Of a stretch of DNA of 64,000 bases, positions 23,080-35,885 are shown in pieces. Numbering within the stretch: the stretch's first letter is position 1; each line of letters begins with the position of its first letter. The translations under genes were made by a program, and so were the position numbers. The notes under the pieces are model-generated. The model searched no databases, was not told where the DNA came from, and was given only the letters and a program-made list of their open reading frames with translations. The DNA lies in contig NC_081405.1 of assembly GCF_030272615.1 (NCBI RefSeq), positions 155,233,613-155,297,612 on the forward strand. The letters are read 5' to 3'. Source of the stretch: Cryptomeria japonica (taxonomy: Eukaryota > Streptophyta > Pinopsida > Cupressales > Cupressaceae).

Positions 23080-25103
23080 CTTTAGTGAATGATAAGCAGT
23101 GAGGGGTCGTAAGGTGTCCCACCATGGTTTGGAATTGATCGATATAAATATCTTTAGACACTATGGTATTTACTAATGCTCGTTCAAGGATTTCTTTGTG
23201 TGTAGGTGAAAGCTTTAAAAGTTCCAAGATGGATATTTGGGCGGGTGTTTTCTTTAATTGATCCACTAGATTGTATTGTTTGGTAGTGGATGATGTGTTT
23301 GTCGTAGGACCCAGCAAAACAACTTTAGCTTTGCTTCTTGTGATAGCATGAGCAGGTTCTTGATTTTTCTTTTCTTTAACTACAATCATGTTTACGACAT
23401 TATCATATGTATGAGCGTAGTTTACCTTTGCTTTACCCTTACCATTATTTGTTGTTGATGATTCACCCTTCTCATAGTTTGGAAGCGGGGTTTTAAAAGT
23501 TGTATGAGATCCATTTGTTGTATGTCCATCCACTGTTATTACTCCATTATCAATCAAATCTTGGATGACATGTTTTAATCGCTGACAATTATCTGTGTGA
23601 TGTCCCTTTTTTTGATGGAAATCGCAATAATGGTTATCATTCCACCAAGATGGTTTTACTTGAGGTTCGTAGTTCCTTTCATCTGGCAAAGTAATCAATT
23701 TGTTTGCAAGAAGCATCTTTAGTGCTAACCCAAGGGGTTCACCAATGTTTGTAAATTGTCTTCGAAATAAATTTTTGATAGTTGCTTTTTGGTGATGATT
23801 GTTTTGCTGAGCCGTTACTGAGTGATGGGATAAATTAAAAACCGGTTGTTTTGGTTTCACATTGTTGTTATCCACTATTCCATCGTTGATGACATTACGA
23901 TTTCTATTCCAAAACTTTGTCTTATCATTGTGATTGTTGTTATTAGTGTTGTTAGGAGGATGAACTCCATCTTTGTATATTCTCAATTCACCTTTCTTTA
24001 TCATGGCTTCTTCCATTCTGATTCCATTATCAATCATCTTTCTGAAACTTTGATTTCCCTGCATTTTTAGATGATAACTCATTTGATCATTTAGGTTGTC
24101 AATGAATATATCCATTTTTCATACAGTGGCACTGCATGAGGATATCGTGAAGCTAACCGTCTCCATCATTGTAAAAATGTCATGAAAGGTTCTCCACTCT
24201 TTTGTTTGGTATTACATAGGTCTAGCATTGTTACTTCATATTGTATGTTGTAAGAGTATTGTGAAACAAACTTATCCACCAATTCTGAGAATGATCTGAT
24301 TCCAAGTGGAAGTTTAGAGAACCATTCCATAGCTAGTCTAGTTAACCTTTTCGGAAATAATCTCATTAAGTAGGTATCCTCATGTGCAAACTCCATACTC
24401 ATTGTGCAAAATTCTCATATATGATCTTGAGGGTCAGTGCTTCCATCATATTTTTTCATATTTAGGAGTTTCAAAACCTATAGGAAATGGTATCATGTTT
24501 AGATTTCTGTCCAATCGATAAGGACAAATTTCTTGAAGTGAGTATCTTCTAACATTTCCTCTACATATCTTGAATTTTTGTTTGCAGTGTTTGCAGTTGT
24601 TACGTGAGAGTTGTGATAGGATTATCAACATGATTTGTTCTTGCATAACCATGATTTTATATTCTAGGAGGATCTGGATCTTGTCTTGTGTCATCTCTAC
24701 TCCTTGTATCTTCATTGGGTTGAACGATATTCAAAATTTCCACTTCATCTCTTTTGGGAATGTAAGTTTCTTCATTGGTTTTGGTGTTACTAATAATTGA
24801 TGTGTCATTCATTTTAAGATAAAAAATATCCTCATATTGTTCATTACTAGGAGGAGGATCACTTTTCTTTTGTGTCAATTTGTTCATATCAAAAACTTGG
24901 GGGAGTGTAGCACCAATTCTTGCTAACATTAGGAAGTATTTTTCTTTGTCTCCCTCCAATATTTTCTCCATAAATTTATTGAATTGGGGACCTTTTTTGA
25001 TGTCTCTGACATGTTGTTCTGTTATTTCTTCTTTGACTTGTATTTCATCTTCATGTTCCATGGTTATATGCTCTTCAGTTATTTCCAATGTTTCGATTTC
25101 CAT
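23080..25103 (-). pseudogene. Ty3/gypsy Gag of the truncated element
   Basis: Pieces in order: N-terminal acidic part (25103-24657, EHEDEIQVKEEITEQHVRD), a linker with RLDRNLNMIPFPIGFETPKY (about 24510), the retrotransposon Gag core (24402-24166: FAHEDTYLMRLFPKRLTRLA, EWFSKLPLGI, FVSQYSYNIQ), then IFIDNLNDQMSYHLKMQ (24110) and a basic Asn-rich part. A knuckle-like YCDFHQKKGHHTDNCQRL (about 23630-23580) is of the C-x6/7-H-x4-C type common in plant gypsy Gag. The frame breaks near 24480 and 24160. It ends near 23080 at LSFTKEDD, just before a protease domain would start. Its role would be particle assembly and RNA binding. Confidence 0.8.
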
Positions 25104-28100
25104 CTTTGCGATCTTTCATCTCTAAAGCTCTAGTTAAAACGGGCATACACGTGTGTTAGATATTGTGTTGGGATTTGATTGTCCAAAAGTTGTTTTGATA
25201 AGGGATCAACTGTCAATGTAAATGTGATAGCATGATATGACACGAAAAGATGGTTCAAGTGTTTAAAAATTTGTAAGTTTTTCGATCTTCGGTTTTGGAG
25301 TGCAACGATGATGATTTGATAATAACCAAGTCCAATAGGAATGATATATCCTACGATGTGGGACAAGATTATCCTGACCAAATGTTGTAGTTTCATGATA
25401 AAGGATGATAGATCCTGATGAGAAACTATGTTTTGGGTGATCAGTTTATCAAATAGGTTGATGATGCACTTTGAGATGTTTAGACCTTGAACTTGTTGAG
25501 GGTGAGTACTTTAAAATCTTGAGGTGTTTAGCTTTAGAATCCAATTTGACAGATGATAAATTGAACAAGAGAACCAAGAAGACAATCGAAGCATAAAATG
25601 ATAGATAACAGGTGCTTATGATCACTATAAATTGATCGAGCAAATATGACAGACTTGAAAAAGATGTGCAAGAAGACAATTCTTGACCAATAGAGAGAGA
25701 AGTTCATACGATAGACTACATAGCCTGAACAACAATTTATATAGGTTCATACGAAAAACTAGAAATATCGCATGGTAGAAAACATAAACTCATACAAGAT
25801 TTCTCACGGGACCAGACGACAAATGATGGCATAAAATCCTCTACTAAGATGACTTGTACGACAATTATCACTAGATCGAACGATGAAAGATAACATAAAT
25901 TTTTTTGCTAAACAGGATCATACGACAATTCCCACTGGACCATACGACAAAGTAGATACCTCATACAATAAAATAACAAACTCGTGCGACAGAGGATAGA
26001 ACAAAGACAAAAATGTTTGTTTGGCAAAATTTTGATTAGTGAAGTTTGATTTTTTTTTTTGCATATGTTTTCCAGTTTTAAATGTCTAATTTTCTGCTTA
26101 AGGGATGAATACACAACAAACACATGATATGATAAGTGACCTCAAGCACATTACGCTACCTAAGGAAGTTGGCTGAGAGAGAAAACCTTTTCTTGCAAGC
26201 TTAGGTACACACCCAATAGCTAATCAGAATACGACCGCTGAGTCTCATGCAATGTATTCTCAACACCGTATTATCTGACTCCAAATGCTAATGGGGGCAT
26301 GATATGGAAAGTGTCTTGGGAGAGTTACTATCTCTCTTGCACATAGATTATCACCCTTTCAGAGGTGAATCGGGTAGCATCTAATTTAACCATAACTAGT
26401 AAGGGACCCATTCAATGCGTCAAGTTATAATACTCAATTAAGAGGTCTCCCAGCCTTCAAAACCAAGGTTTGATATACCCAAAGGTACGAAGGAGAGCTA
26501 TTACTGAGCACTGTCGTTGACTTGATTTTCATCAAATCACATTTATTTTATAGTGGGTTGGATTACTTGGCATTAGCCGTTCCCACTTAGATCGTTCCCC
26601 TCTCACCAACCTTAATGGCTAAGAGTTATTAGCTCCTTAGGAGGGCAGGCCCGCTAAAGAGATGCACTACTGAAAGAAAAGATGAGTCTATCTTTTTGAT
26701 CACCTAAGAAAGGTGAGAGCATACTCACCTATCATCAAAACACATAAAACATGATTGTTCATTTCCATTAGCAAAATCGAGTGTGCCTAGAAAACTTAAA
26801 GAAGACATAGAGTTTAGTTGAGTCCTCCTAGGCAACCTGCAAAATAGATGCATTAGTAGTCATGATGTGTTTTGTTGAAACGAAGCTTTGACAAGCGTAA
26901 TCTTCGATAATCATCCTGCAAAAACCAGTTAGGTTACCGAAAAACTCACAAATAGACCAGGGTTAGCATTAGTAATAACCAAATTGAAGCATGAAACCCT
27001 TAAAATGCAAACTGCTTTAAAAACATAGAAACAAAATTTTGTACGACACAATTTACCTAACAGTATGAGTATCTTTCCATGACTGCACAAGTGCAGAATA
27101 TAGCTCGTATGACACTTCACTCTCCTTAAAAGATCATATGAGTCAAGATGAATTATCTTATCACTGCACAAAGGAGCTCATACGAGATCGAAAAGGAGCT
27201 CATACGAAATTCTGATTCCAGCCCGGTCAGAAATGAAGGTTCAATGATGCTTGAGAGGCCAATGGGCGCTAAAATATCGTGCTCTGTGCTCTGTGTGATA
27301 CCTGTAGCTGCAACACAAAACACTCAATAGATCATTACAAGCATTGTTAGCAAATAATAAGAAAACAAAGATAAAACCATGACAAAGCAATCTATCGCCT
27401 CCTAAGGGATGCAAGTATGGATTTGCTCTCAGATCTGGATAAGAAATCCCAGTGACTTGACTACACCTAGATGGAGGATTTGAAATGATAATGATATGCA
27501 AAGATGAGATTGATTATGCTATATTGATCCAAGAGACTAATTAAGCTAATGATATCCATGATTAAACTATGATGATGATGCAATTAAGCTAGAAAAGAGA
27601 TCAAATTAAACTAGATATAAGATGCAAATGCCTATAATAACAATGCTCAAATGATATGCTAAAAGATATATGCCTATAGCAACAATGCCTAAATTGCAAA
27701 TGAGATGGGATCCTTATTTATCCAAAATGGGGGATATTTATAGGATTTCCAAGGCCAGGGGTGAGGTGGTAGGAATCAACGATCAAGATTGAGTCTGAAG
27801 ATATCAAGGGTGAAATTGGAGGAGGTTGGAGAAGAGGTTGGAGGAAGAGATACTTGCCATCTCTGTGGTGACAAGTGTCAAGGATCTTTTCTCATAAAAG
27901 GGCAAGTGTCCAAGAGAGGAGACATGTGGCCAAAGTGCCATGTGTCTTAAGAAGAAAATATCCACACCATAGGAGGTTAGGATAAGGAGGTTAGGATGTG
28001 CAAGATAGGATAGGTTTAGGAAAACCCAAGGTTAGGTGGAATGGGTTAGGTTAGAGGGATGGTTAGGTTAGGTGGTTAGAAGTTAGGAGGCATGTGGGTA

Positions 28101-28418
28101 ATTTGAATTTAAAAATTCAAATAATAGGAAAAGACTAATTAATTCTCAACAACTCGTAAATTGATTTGTTTTAATTAATTAGGGGATTAGAAGAATTAAT
28201 GGAAGTGGGGGGAGGATTAATTAATTTTAATTAATGAATCAAAGGGGATTATGAAATGAACCTATTAAATAAATCCTTAGATTTATTAATAAGTAGATGA
28301 AAGGGGGAATTTAATCAAATTGCTTAATGAATTCAATTAAATTAGGAAGGGGGATTAATTAAATAATTGCTTATTTAATTAATTATCTTTAGACCATTTT
28401 TAGGTGTATACACCAACA
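25104..28418 (-). other. 5' LTR and leader of the truncated gypsy element
   Basis: There is no coding signal. The right end (about 27750-28418) is typical gypsy LTR sequence with AATTAATTAATT blocks between purine-rich GGAGGTTAGGA blocks. The middle (25680-27330) has repeated ATACGACA/CATACGA words and a Gag-proximal untranslated part. The LTR/leader border is not resolved. Confidence 0.45.
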
Positions 28419-30000
28419 ATTGATGTTATTTATCCCCATTCTTGACATAATTCTCATGATGAGGGTGAATCACTAACTAGGGTTTCCGCTAACCAATTGG
28501 AGAAGATTGACAATGAATTAGAAAATCTTCAACAATGGACGAGTCAACAATACCCAGAAAGTGAGGCTATCCCATTGATTGAAGGATTAAAAGGTATGGT
28601 TCAAAGATAAAGTTGGCATTGATTTGTTGCATGGCCTTTCTCATATTGTTGACACTAATATTATGTCTCTAAAAAGTTGTGCTGAAGTCCTCGGTTACAC
28701 TCAACCTCCTAGTCAAGTTCACCATTCTATTCTTATACCTATTTCTATGACTAGTGTGCCTTCTTTCACATCCAACATCATGACTACTTCCATGCAAAAT
28801 ATTATTCCTACACATGTTAGTCAAGGGGGCAACATTGCTAATCAAAATTCTTTCATCCCTCCTTTAGTGAGTCTTCCATTTATCACCTAATCATCTCCCA
28901 TACCTACCTATCATAGTGTCCCACCTCCTTATTCTCAACCTCCACCTTCATTCAACAATGTTACTCCTACATTCCAATACAACATGTCTTATTTCAACCC
29001 ATCCACCGAAGAAACCATTAATAGTCTAGCTCGATCTATGATATCCTTGCAACAACAAATAACTTCCATGAACCAATCCAAGTTTAATGTGCCCACATTT
29101 GATGTAGTGAGCCCATTATGTAATGATATTGTTTGTGCTGTCCCTCCTAAACATGTGTAAGTCCCTCAATTGGAGCTTCATAATGGAAAAGGTGATCCCT
29201 TGACTCATGTGAAAACATTTCAAACTTTGTGTAGTGATTGTTCTAATGATCAAAGACTTTTGGCTAAATTTTTTACCAGAACATTTAGAGATAAAGATTT
29301 TCAATGGTATTATTCTTTACCTCCTTGTTCAATTACATATTTTTAACCATTAGCTAATGCTTTCATTCAATAATTTCACAATAATATTGGTCCTAAGATT
29401 ACTTTGACTGATTTGATTCATTGTTTAAGAAAGGTGTTAAAAAAAAAGTGACTGATTTTATTGGTAGATATCAGCATTTGTATTCTCAAATTTCTTATCC
29501 TCTGCTTCATCATGATGTTCAAAGAATTTTTATTTCTATTTTGTAAAAAGACATTAGGGACAAGCTTCTCTTTTCTAAGTTTGCCTCCTTTATGAAGTTG
29601 TGCGCAATACTTCATAACTATTAGCTTCAAGTGAGTCAATTTGAACAATCTCCTTCAATGGTTCTGGTTGATAAGAATGAAAGTGCTCAACAACCTTTTG
29701 CAAAGTTTAAACTGAACAAGGGATTCATAAAGCTCAATGACAACAACAATACCTAGGTAGAAACTGCGACAATAGGTGTGCCTCCTTTATCTAAGTATTT
29801 TAGAAAATAATTTACTCCTTTTTCTGAATCTTTGTATAGCATTATGACACAATTATTGAACAAAAATGTGTTAAAACTTCGTCCCATTAAACCAATTGAC
29901 ACATCCAAATCTTTTCCACCTTATCATGATGCCAAATATTTTTTCCAATATCACCATCAACCCGATCACGACACTAAAAAGTGCTATATTCCCTAAGGAG
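28419..30000 (+). pseudogene. Element B Gag, main part
   Basis: Continuation of the Gag begun at 22961. Visible blocks are LEKIDNELENLQQWTSQQYP (about 28500-28560), a Pro/Ser/Thr/Asn-rich spacer (28624-29080), FNVPTFDVVSPL (about 29085), and the Gag core with GDPLTHVKTFQTLCSDCSND (about 29190), FQWYYSLPPCS (29300) and FIGRYQHLYSQISYPL (29455). A degenerate knuckle FFQYHHQPDHDTKKCY (about 29940-29988) has the first Cys replaced by Phe and the expected Gly by Asp. Several stops (29157, 29344, 29545 and others) make it nonfunctional. Confidence 0.7.
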
Positions 30001-30046
30001 TATAATTTAAGATCTTATTTACAACAATACCATATCTATAGCTGGT

Positions 30047-31422
30047 GTGAATGACAAAGGAAATAAATCCGTAGCTCCTCCAAACCAAAACTTCCAAATA
30101 TTTACTAATCCTTTGCCTTCTCAATATATTAATGTGTTTGAGTCTAAGAATTTTGCCTTTTCTCCTAATGATCTTGGGCTTGAGTCTAATAATGTGGTGA
30201 ATCTTATTGATAAACCTACACTTCCTAAGGACCTATGTATTTACCTTTGATCCTAGCGAGAGTATTGAAATATCCGATGGACCATTATATATCGCTATGA
30301 GGATCAAAGAAATACTATCACAAGGGGTGCTCATTGATCCAACGTGTATGGTGAATGTGATAATTGAAGAATATCTTTATACCTTACAATTGTATCAAGA
30401 AACATATGATAAATCTGATGTGGTGATTAAAATCTTTGATGGTTTCTCTTGTCCAACTATTGGCTCTATTTCTTTTCCCATTGAAGTTGGTACTAAGTGC
30501 TTAGATGTCAATTTTTCTATCATTTCTACATCAGATCAATTTCATGTGAATTTGGAACATCCTCGGCTCTCTTCCATGAAAGTGATTCCTTCTACCATTA
30601 ATAAGTGTTTGAAATTCCCTCTTAATGACAAGATCATAACAATTAATCATAACATGTGGCAACCCACGGTGAGGCATGGAGATGTTAATCTTGATTACTT
30701 TTGGTCTAAACAACTTGAGACTCTTAAACCTCATAGCGATGCTCTTTTTCAATCATATCAAAAGAGGAAGAATGAGATTATTTTATCCTTGAGTAAGCCT
30801 AGAGATCCTAAACCAATTCTTCTTCTTCATGATAGACCTATTCCTCCTCCACATGATGTCCACCTGGTCTTCTTCCTACACCTTCTATTCCTCCTCTATA
30901 TGATGTGGTTCCACCTCCTACATCTTACAAAGCGAAGTGCCCAACTTCTCCTATCTTTCAACCTAAAAAAAATCCTCCCGTACATCCTTCTTTAAAAGAA
31001 GAGAAGAATCCAATGCCTATTGATCCTAAACCTTCACAACCCTTGGATAAAACTAAAAGAAACTATTTTGCAAGAGAATACTGACAAAAACATCATGCCA
31101 AGGCTTGTGAACTTGCTTCTCAACCCATTTCCTCCTCGAAGACTCCAAATGTTGATATGATTCCATTTGTCCAACCTTCGCCTAACCCTAGTGAGGAAAT
31201 TAAACTTAAATCTCCAAGACATAAAATGCCTAAGAAAAATGATGGTTCATGTTCTATTCCAATTAAAGAACCCATTTTTATTAATCTTGATGTGGAGATG
31301 GATGAAAATGATGTTCATGCTAATAATGTTGATGATAATGATTCCAATGATGAATATGAATATCTTGATGTTGACAATGATTTATCTAAACAATTTTCAC
31401 AAGCATTAATCCTAGCTCCTAG
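30047..31422 (+). pseudogene. Element B protease-like region and acidic tail
   Basis: Two open pieces, 30047-30250 and 30207-30995, carry FTFDPSESIEISDGPLYIA, then VLIDPTCMVNV where an active aspartic protease would have a D-S/T-G triad (here D-P-T). YQETYDKSDVVIKIFDGF, HPRLSSMKVIPSTINKCLKF and a Pro-rich tail follow. A third piece (31157-31422) is Asp/Asn-rich (MEMDENDVHANN-like) and ends LILAPS at an LTR-like insertion. The block order matches the relic at 19143-19740. Either the triad decayed or this lineage keeps the fold without catalysis; the first is likelier given the other damage. Confidence 0.6.
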
Positions 31423-31721
31423 TGTTAGGAATTGCATGCAGACAATATCAATTATATGCAAATAAAAATTAAACAGAGGAATGAAAACACATAAATAATA
31501 GTAGAGAGGAGACAATTTTAATGTGGTTCACCCAAACTCGGGCTACATCCACCAAACAAAGAGTCCAATATTATTATCTAGGAAATCAAACTGATTAAAA
31601 CCAACAATCCCTTGCAACTCAACACCTCTACAAAATGCTACAAAATTCTTTACAAAAAACCCTAACCCTTAGCTGTTTTATCAAGACTTATGTTGGTTAC
31701 AAAATTAGGGTTACAAATAGT
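31423..31721 (-). mobile_element. LTR-like fragment beside the Copia element
   Basis: It starts TGTTAGGAATTGCATGCAG and includes AATGTGGTTCACCCAAACTCGG, the kind of block seen near the inner end of plant Copia LTRs. It cuts the reading frame of element B and abuts the Copia element at 31722. The remainder is missing; only about 13 bases on the far side (37669-37681) could belong to it. Orientation follows the similar blocks in the other minus-strand LTRs. Confidence 0.4.
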
Positions 31722-32615
31722 TGTAAGGAAGTTTAGTAGTGGAACAACTTCCTACACTAACCTTGAGGGGAGGGTAATGCACAAACTTTTACAGATCATT
31801 ACAACAGTTACATAAACGTAACAAAAATAGACATAATAACATGCATACCACAACATAATGATTTACGTGAGGAAAACCCTTTTGGGAGAAAAACCCCACT
31901 CCAAAAGGAGCTCAATATATTATTTAAAAATCAATAACATATTACAATATACTTGGAGAACAAGCTCTTCACAAGAGTACCACCAACCAGAGATTCAAAG
32001 GTAACTCAATAGCCATAAGACTCTTACACACAACCTCTATCTCATGCACCTCATATATAGACGATACAATACAAGAAACCGCCAAATGATATTACAAAAC
32101 CATGGGCTAAAACCACCCAATAAAGTAGAATTGACCTTATCTCCAATCTAGATGTCATATGATGTGTCAAAAAACACATCACACATGTGTTCCTTCCTTT
32201 TACAACTCATTTATGTGTTTGATGCATTTTACATTTCCTAATTGAAAAGTCTAAACTTCCAGAGGCCATAACTTGTGAGTTGTGTGTCTGATTGATGAAC
32301 CGTTTGAAGCGCCGAAAAGCTCATGAAGTGCTCTATCACCTTGTAACTGCTAAGCTGATTACACCTACTTTTCAGGGTATTTTGAAGCCTCTAAAGTCCT
32401 CAAAATTAAATTTAAACCTTTCATCTCACCCTTCAAAAACAAAAACTTTAATATCTTCAAAACTAGTTATGATCTTGTGATGATTTTTTTTTCGGGCATG
32501 CTTATCTAGCCAATCCGAAGCTTTGGGGAAAATTTCACACCATTTTGTGCTCAAATGAAAACTTACTATAAATAGTAACCTCATTTAAATGCAAGGTTGA
32601 GACACCATTTTCCCA
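31722..32615 (-). repeat. Copia 3' LTR
   Basis: It aligns along its length with 36842-37668. The Copia body follows after a short purine-containing tract (minus CAAGTGGGATAAT). Confidence 0.8.
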
Positions 32616-32672
32616 ATATTATCCCACTTGTCAAACACCTTGCAAGAGCTAAGGGAGTATCTACATAATAAA

Positions 32673-33332
32673 TTAATTTCTAGAGGCCATGATGCCCTTA
32701 GACTCTGAACACCATTTGAAATTCTCTGTGCTCATCACCTTAGTTAAAGAATCTCCAACATTCATCAAAGTCTCTACCTTAACCAACTTCACTTTTCCAT
32801 CTTTGACCATATCTCTGACAAAATGATACTGAACATCAATGTGTTTGGTTAGGGCATGAAATGCCAGGTTCTTAGCTAGGTAGATCACACTCTAGCTATC
32901 ACAATAAGTTTTTACTGCACCTTGTTTTATTCCAATATTTGAACATAGTCTTTTAAGACAAATGAATTGTTTACAAGCATGAGTATCTTCCATATACTCT
33001 ACTTCTGTAGTGGAAAAAACAACCACAGTCTGTCACTTACTCATCCAACTAATTGCACCACCAAATAAAGTATACACATAAGCACTGGTGGATCTTCTGC
33101 TATCAATATCACCTACCCAGTCTAAATCCACATAACAATGAATATCAAGGGAAATCATGTCTCCTATCAAATTACCATGATAACACAAAGAATACTTTGC
33201 GGTACCCTTCAAATATTTGAAGAATATTTTGACTACATCGCAATGAACTCTACTAGGATTAGAAATATATATGGAAAGAAATCCCAGTGCTTGGGAAATG
33301 TTTGGTTTAGTAAAAATCATAGCATACATCAA
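32673..33332 (-). pseudogene. Copia RNase H region
   Basis: MYAMIFTKPNISQALGFLS, then YLKGTAKYSLCY, a Copia signature SRRSTSAYVYTLFGGAISW, STTEVEYM (about 33000) and HIDVQYHFVRDMV (about 32830). A frame break and stops lie between 33033 and 32888. The order is as in other plant Copia elements, where this domain removes the RNA strand after first-strand synthesis. Confidence 0.85.
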
Positions 33333-34360
33333 ACTTCCAACTATACTCTAGTAAGACACTCTACTCATGTCTTCCATCTCTGATGGGGATGTAGGAAAAT
33401 CTGAAATATATAGTTTTGTTTGAACTATAAAAGGAACACACAATGGTCTACAATCCTACATGTTGAACCTTCGTAAAAATGAATTCACATACTTACTCTA
33501 GCCTAGCCATATCTTTCTATTCACTCTATCTCTTCTAATTTCCATCCTAAGAATGTGTTTTTTTGCGCCAAGATATTTTATTTCAAATTTAGCAACAAGT
33601 TGAGACTTAAGTTATGAAATCATGCCTTTCCCTTTACCAATGAATAACATATCATCAACATATAATGCAATGTACAAGAAATTATCACCATCAGATTTAT
33701 AATAAACATAGTGATCTGATTTAGAACGTTCAAATCCCAAAAACAACACATATGTATCAAATTTATGGTACCACATCTTAGGACTCTATTTGAGGCCATA
33801 TAAGGATTTCTTCAATTTACAGACTAAGTTACTTTTACCTTTCACCATATAGTGCTTTGGCTGTGTCATATAAATATCTTCATCCAAATCACCATGAAGG
33901 AAATCAGTTTTCACATCCATTTGCTCAACCCCTAAATCATAAGCAGAAATAATAGAAAGAAAAAATCTAATGGCTGTCATTTTTGCAATAGGAGAAAATA
34001 TCTCACATAATCAACACTCTCAACTTGAGAGTAGACTTTTGAAACCAACCTTGTTTTATACTTCTCAATGTCTCCATCTGAACCAATCTTTTTTTTGAAC
34101 ACCCATTTACAACCAATGGGTTTTTGTCCTTAAGACAATGGTACAAGACCCCATGTATCGTTATTTTTCAAATCTACGATTTCTTCTTCCATAGATATCT
34201 TCCAGGATTCTGCATTATTCATACCTAATGCCTCTTCTATAGGTCTAGGTTCATCCACATTAGAATTCAAAGAAAAAATACATCTCCAATCATCAGGTGA
34301 ATACCTTTCAAGTGGTTTTCTATGTCCTATAGATCGTCAAACAAGATGAGTTGGAGGTTC
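33333..34360 (-). pseudogene. Copia reverse transcriptase region
   Basis: The best piece is 33980-33786: IISAYDLGVEQMDVKTDFLH, GDLDEDIYMTQP and VCKLKKSLYGLK, all Copia reverse transcriptase signatures. The catalytic box IALYVDDM is readable near 33665-33640 despite a broken frame. The thumb and connection region continues to 33333 with stops. Confidence 0.85.
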
Positions 34361-34369
34361 TTCTTCCTC

Positions 34370-35299
34370 TTATAAAGATTCAGAGCTATATGAGCTCTTC
34401 TTAATTTCTTTCCTATCAAGTGGTCTCAATTCAACTCTTTCAGTCATAGAAGGGAATTGAATCACATATTCTTGTTTAGTTTGTTCTAGTTGCAATGTAA
34501 CAGAAGGAGACTTAATTTCTCTAAAAATAACACTTCTACTATGAATTACCTTTTGTGCAATAGAGTCCCAAAGCTTGTATCCTTTCATACCATAATTGTA
34601 ATTGATGAAGATACATTTCACATCCTTGTTCTCCAACTTTGTTTTCTTCTCCGTTGGCACATGTGCATATTCCTCACAACCAAAAACTCTAAGATGTCTC
34701 AATGAAGGCTTATGACCTGACCACGCTTCCATAGGTGTTTTATCAACAAGAGCTAATGTAGGAGACCTATTAATCAGGAAGCAAGAAGTGACAACAACTT
34801 TATCCCAAAATGTTTGTTTTAGACTAGTACTACTCAGCATACTCCTAACCTTCTACATTAGTTTCTTGTCCATTCCTTCTACAGCTCCTTTATATTGTGG
34901 AGAATATGGAGTTATCTTCCATTTATTAATGCCACAGTCTTTACTGAATCTATCAAAATCATTAGAGCACAATTCACCGCCATTATGAGTCTTCAAACAT
35001 TTAATTTTCTTTCCATTTTGCAACTCAACCATTGCTTTAAATTATTTAAATTGACTAAAAACTTTAGATTTACTCTTTAAAAAGTATACATGTGTCCTAC
35101 TAAAATCATCAATAAATGAAACATAATATGTGGATTTTGCAATGGAAGGAACATCTATAGGACCAAACATATGAAAATAAATAAGATCCAAAAAACCACA
35201 AGATTTATTAGAATTTGAGTAAATTTGAGTAAAACTAAACATGATTTTGTTTTCTATAAATGCAATGCTCACAAAATTCAAAGTCAAGATTACAATCAT
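34370..35299 (-). pseudogene. Copia integrase core and C-terminal part
   Basis: 35299-35042 holds GPIDVPSIAKSTYYVSFIDD with DFSRTHVYF; next come LKTHNGGELCSND (about 34990) and ITPYSPQYKGAVEGMDKK (about 34900), giving the D, D, E order of integrases. The piece 34840-34370 contains FLINRSPTLALVDKTPMEAW and VFGCEEYAHVP, the Copia-specific region after the core. Stops and one frame change (near 34845) inactivate it. Confidence 0.85.
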
Positions 35300-35657
35300 T
35301 CAAACCTTCATTAAAGTTTTTACTTTTCAAGGCCCTTAAACCCTTTTCTCCAATGTGGCCAAGTCTCTGGTTCCATAACATGGTTTTCTCTATAGGTAAC
35401 TTTTCTTCAAAAGAAAGAGAACCCTTAGGTACCCAAAAATCATGTCCATCCGCTAAAGTTGAAACCCTCAAATATTCCAATGAAGTATCCATAGATTTAA
35501 TTTTTACATAAGTTCTGTTACACTCAATAGTGTATGCCTCTAGCTTATATAGAGTGCCAAACCTAGTACCTCTAGAAATCACCATAGAACCCTTAATCAT
35601 CTTACATCTTGCATCATAAAAGGCTACTTGCACACATGCATCTATCAGTTTGCTCAA
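35235..35657 (-). pseudogene. Copia gag-pre-integrase (HHCC) domain
   Basis: The block LWNQRLGHIGEKGLRALKSK followed by FCEHCIYRKQ supplies the histidine and cysteine pairs of the integrase zinc-binding domain. Its open frame overlaps the start of the integrase core frame by about 65 bp, indicating a frameshift in what was one polyprotein. Confidence 0.85.
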
Positions 35658-35824
35658 AGATAAAAAAATTTCATTTTAATCCAGGGATATGAAACACACC
35701 GCTAATCCTTTTTATTCAACCTTCGAGAAACTTGGTTCTAACTTTACCATGACCAACAATATCTAAATGTGAATCATCACCCAAGTACACCTTACCTCCA
35801 CTAAATTATTTATATTAAAAAAAA

Positions 35825-35885
35825 ATCTCTATTGGAGGTCATATGAAAAGATACACCTAATTCAATTAACCATGCATCATTACCT
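35825..35885 (-). pseudogene. Copia protease active-site region, mutated
   Basis: Minus strand reads NDAWLIELGVSFHMTSN. Related Copia proteases have W-x-D-S-G-A-S-x-H-M-T here; Asp is replaced by Glu and Ser by Leu, so the catalytic residue is gone in this copy. Confidence 0.7.

Larger units (their letters stand above)
23075..28418 (-). mobile_element. Truncated Ty3/gypsy element nested in element B
   Basis: Minus-strand element with an LTR-type 5' end at 28418 (TGTTGGTGTATACACC) and a Gag region (25103-23080). It stops abruptly at about 23075, where the protease domain should begin (LSFTKEDD). The 3' part and 3' LTR are missing, and the coding frame runs straight into element B sequence. 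I infer a deletion across the junction, because the flanks of element B still read as Gag on both sides. Positions 25680-26100 are rich in CATACGAC-type words with no coding signal; the internal edge of the LTR could not be placed. Confidence 0.65.
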
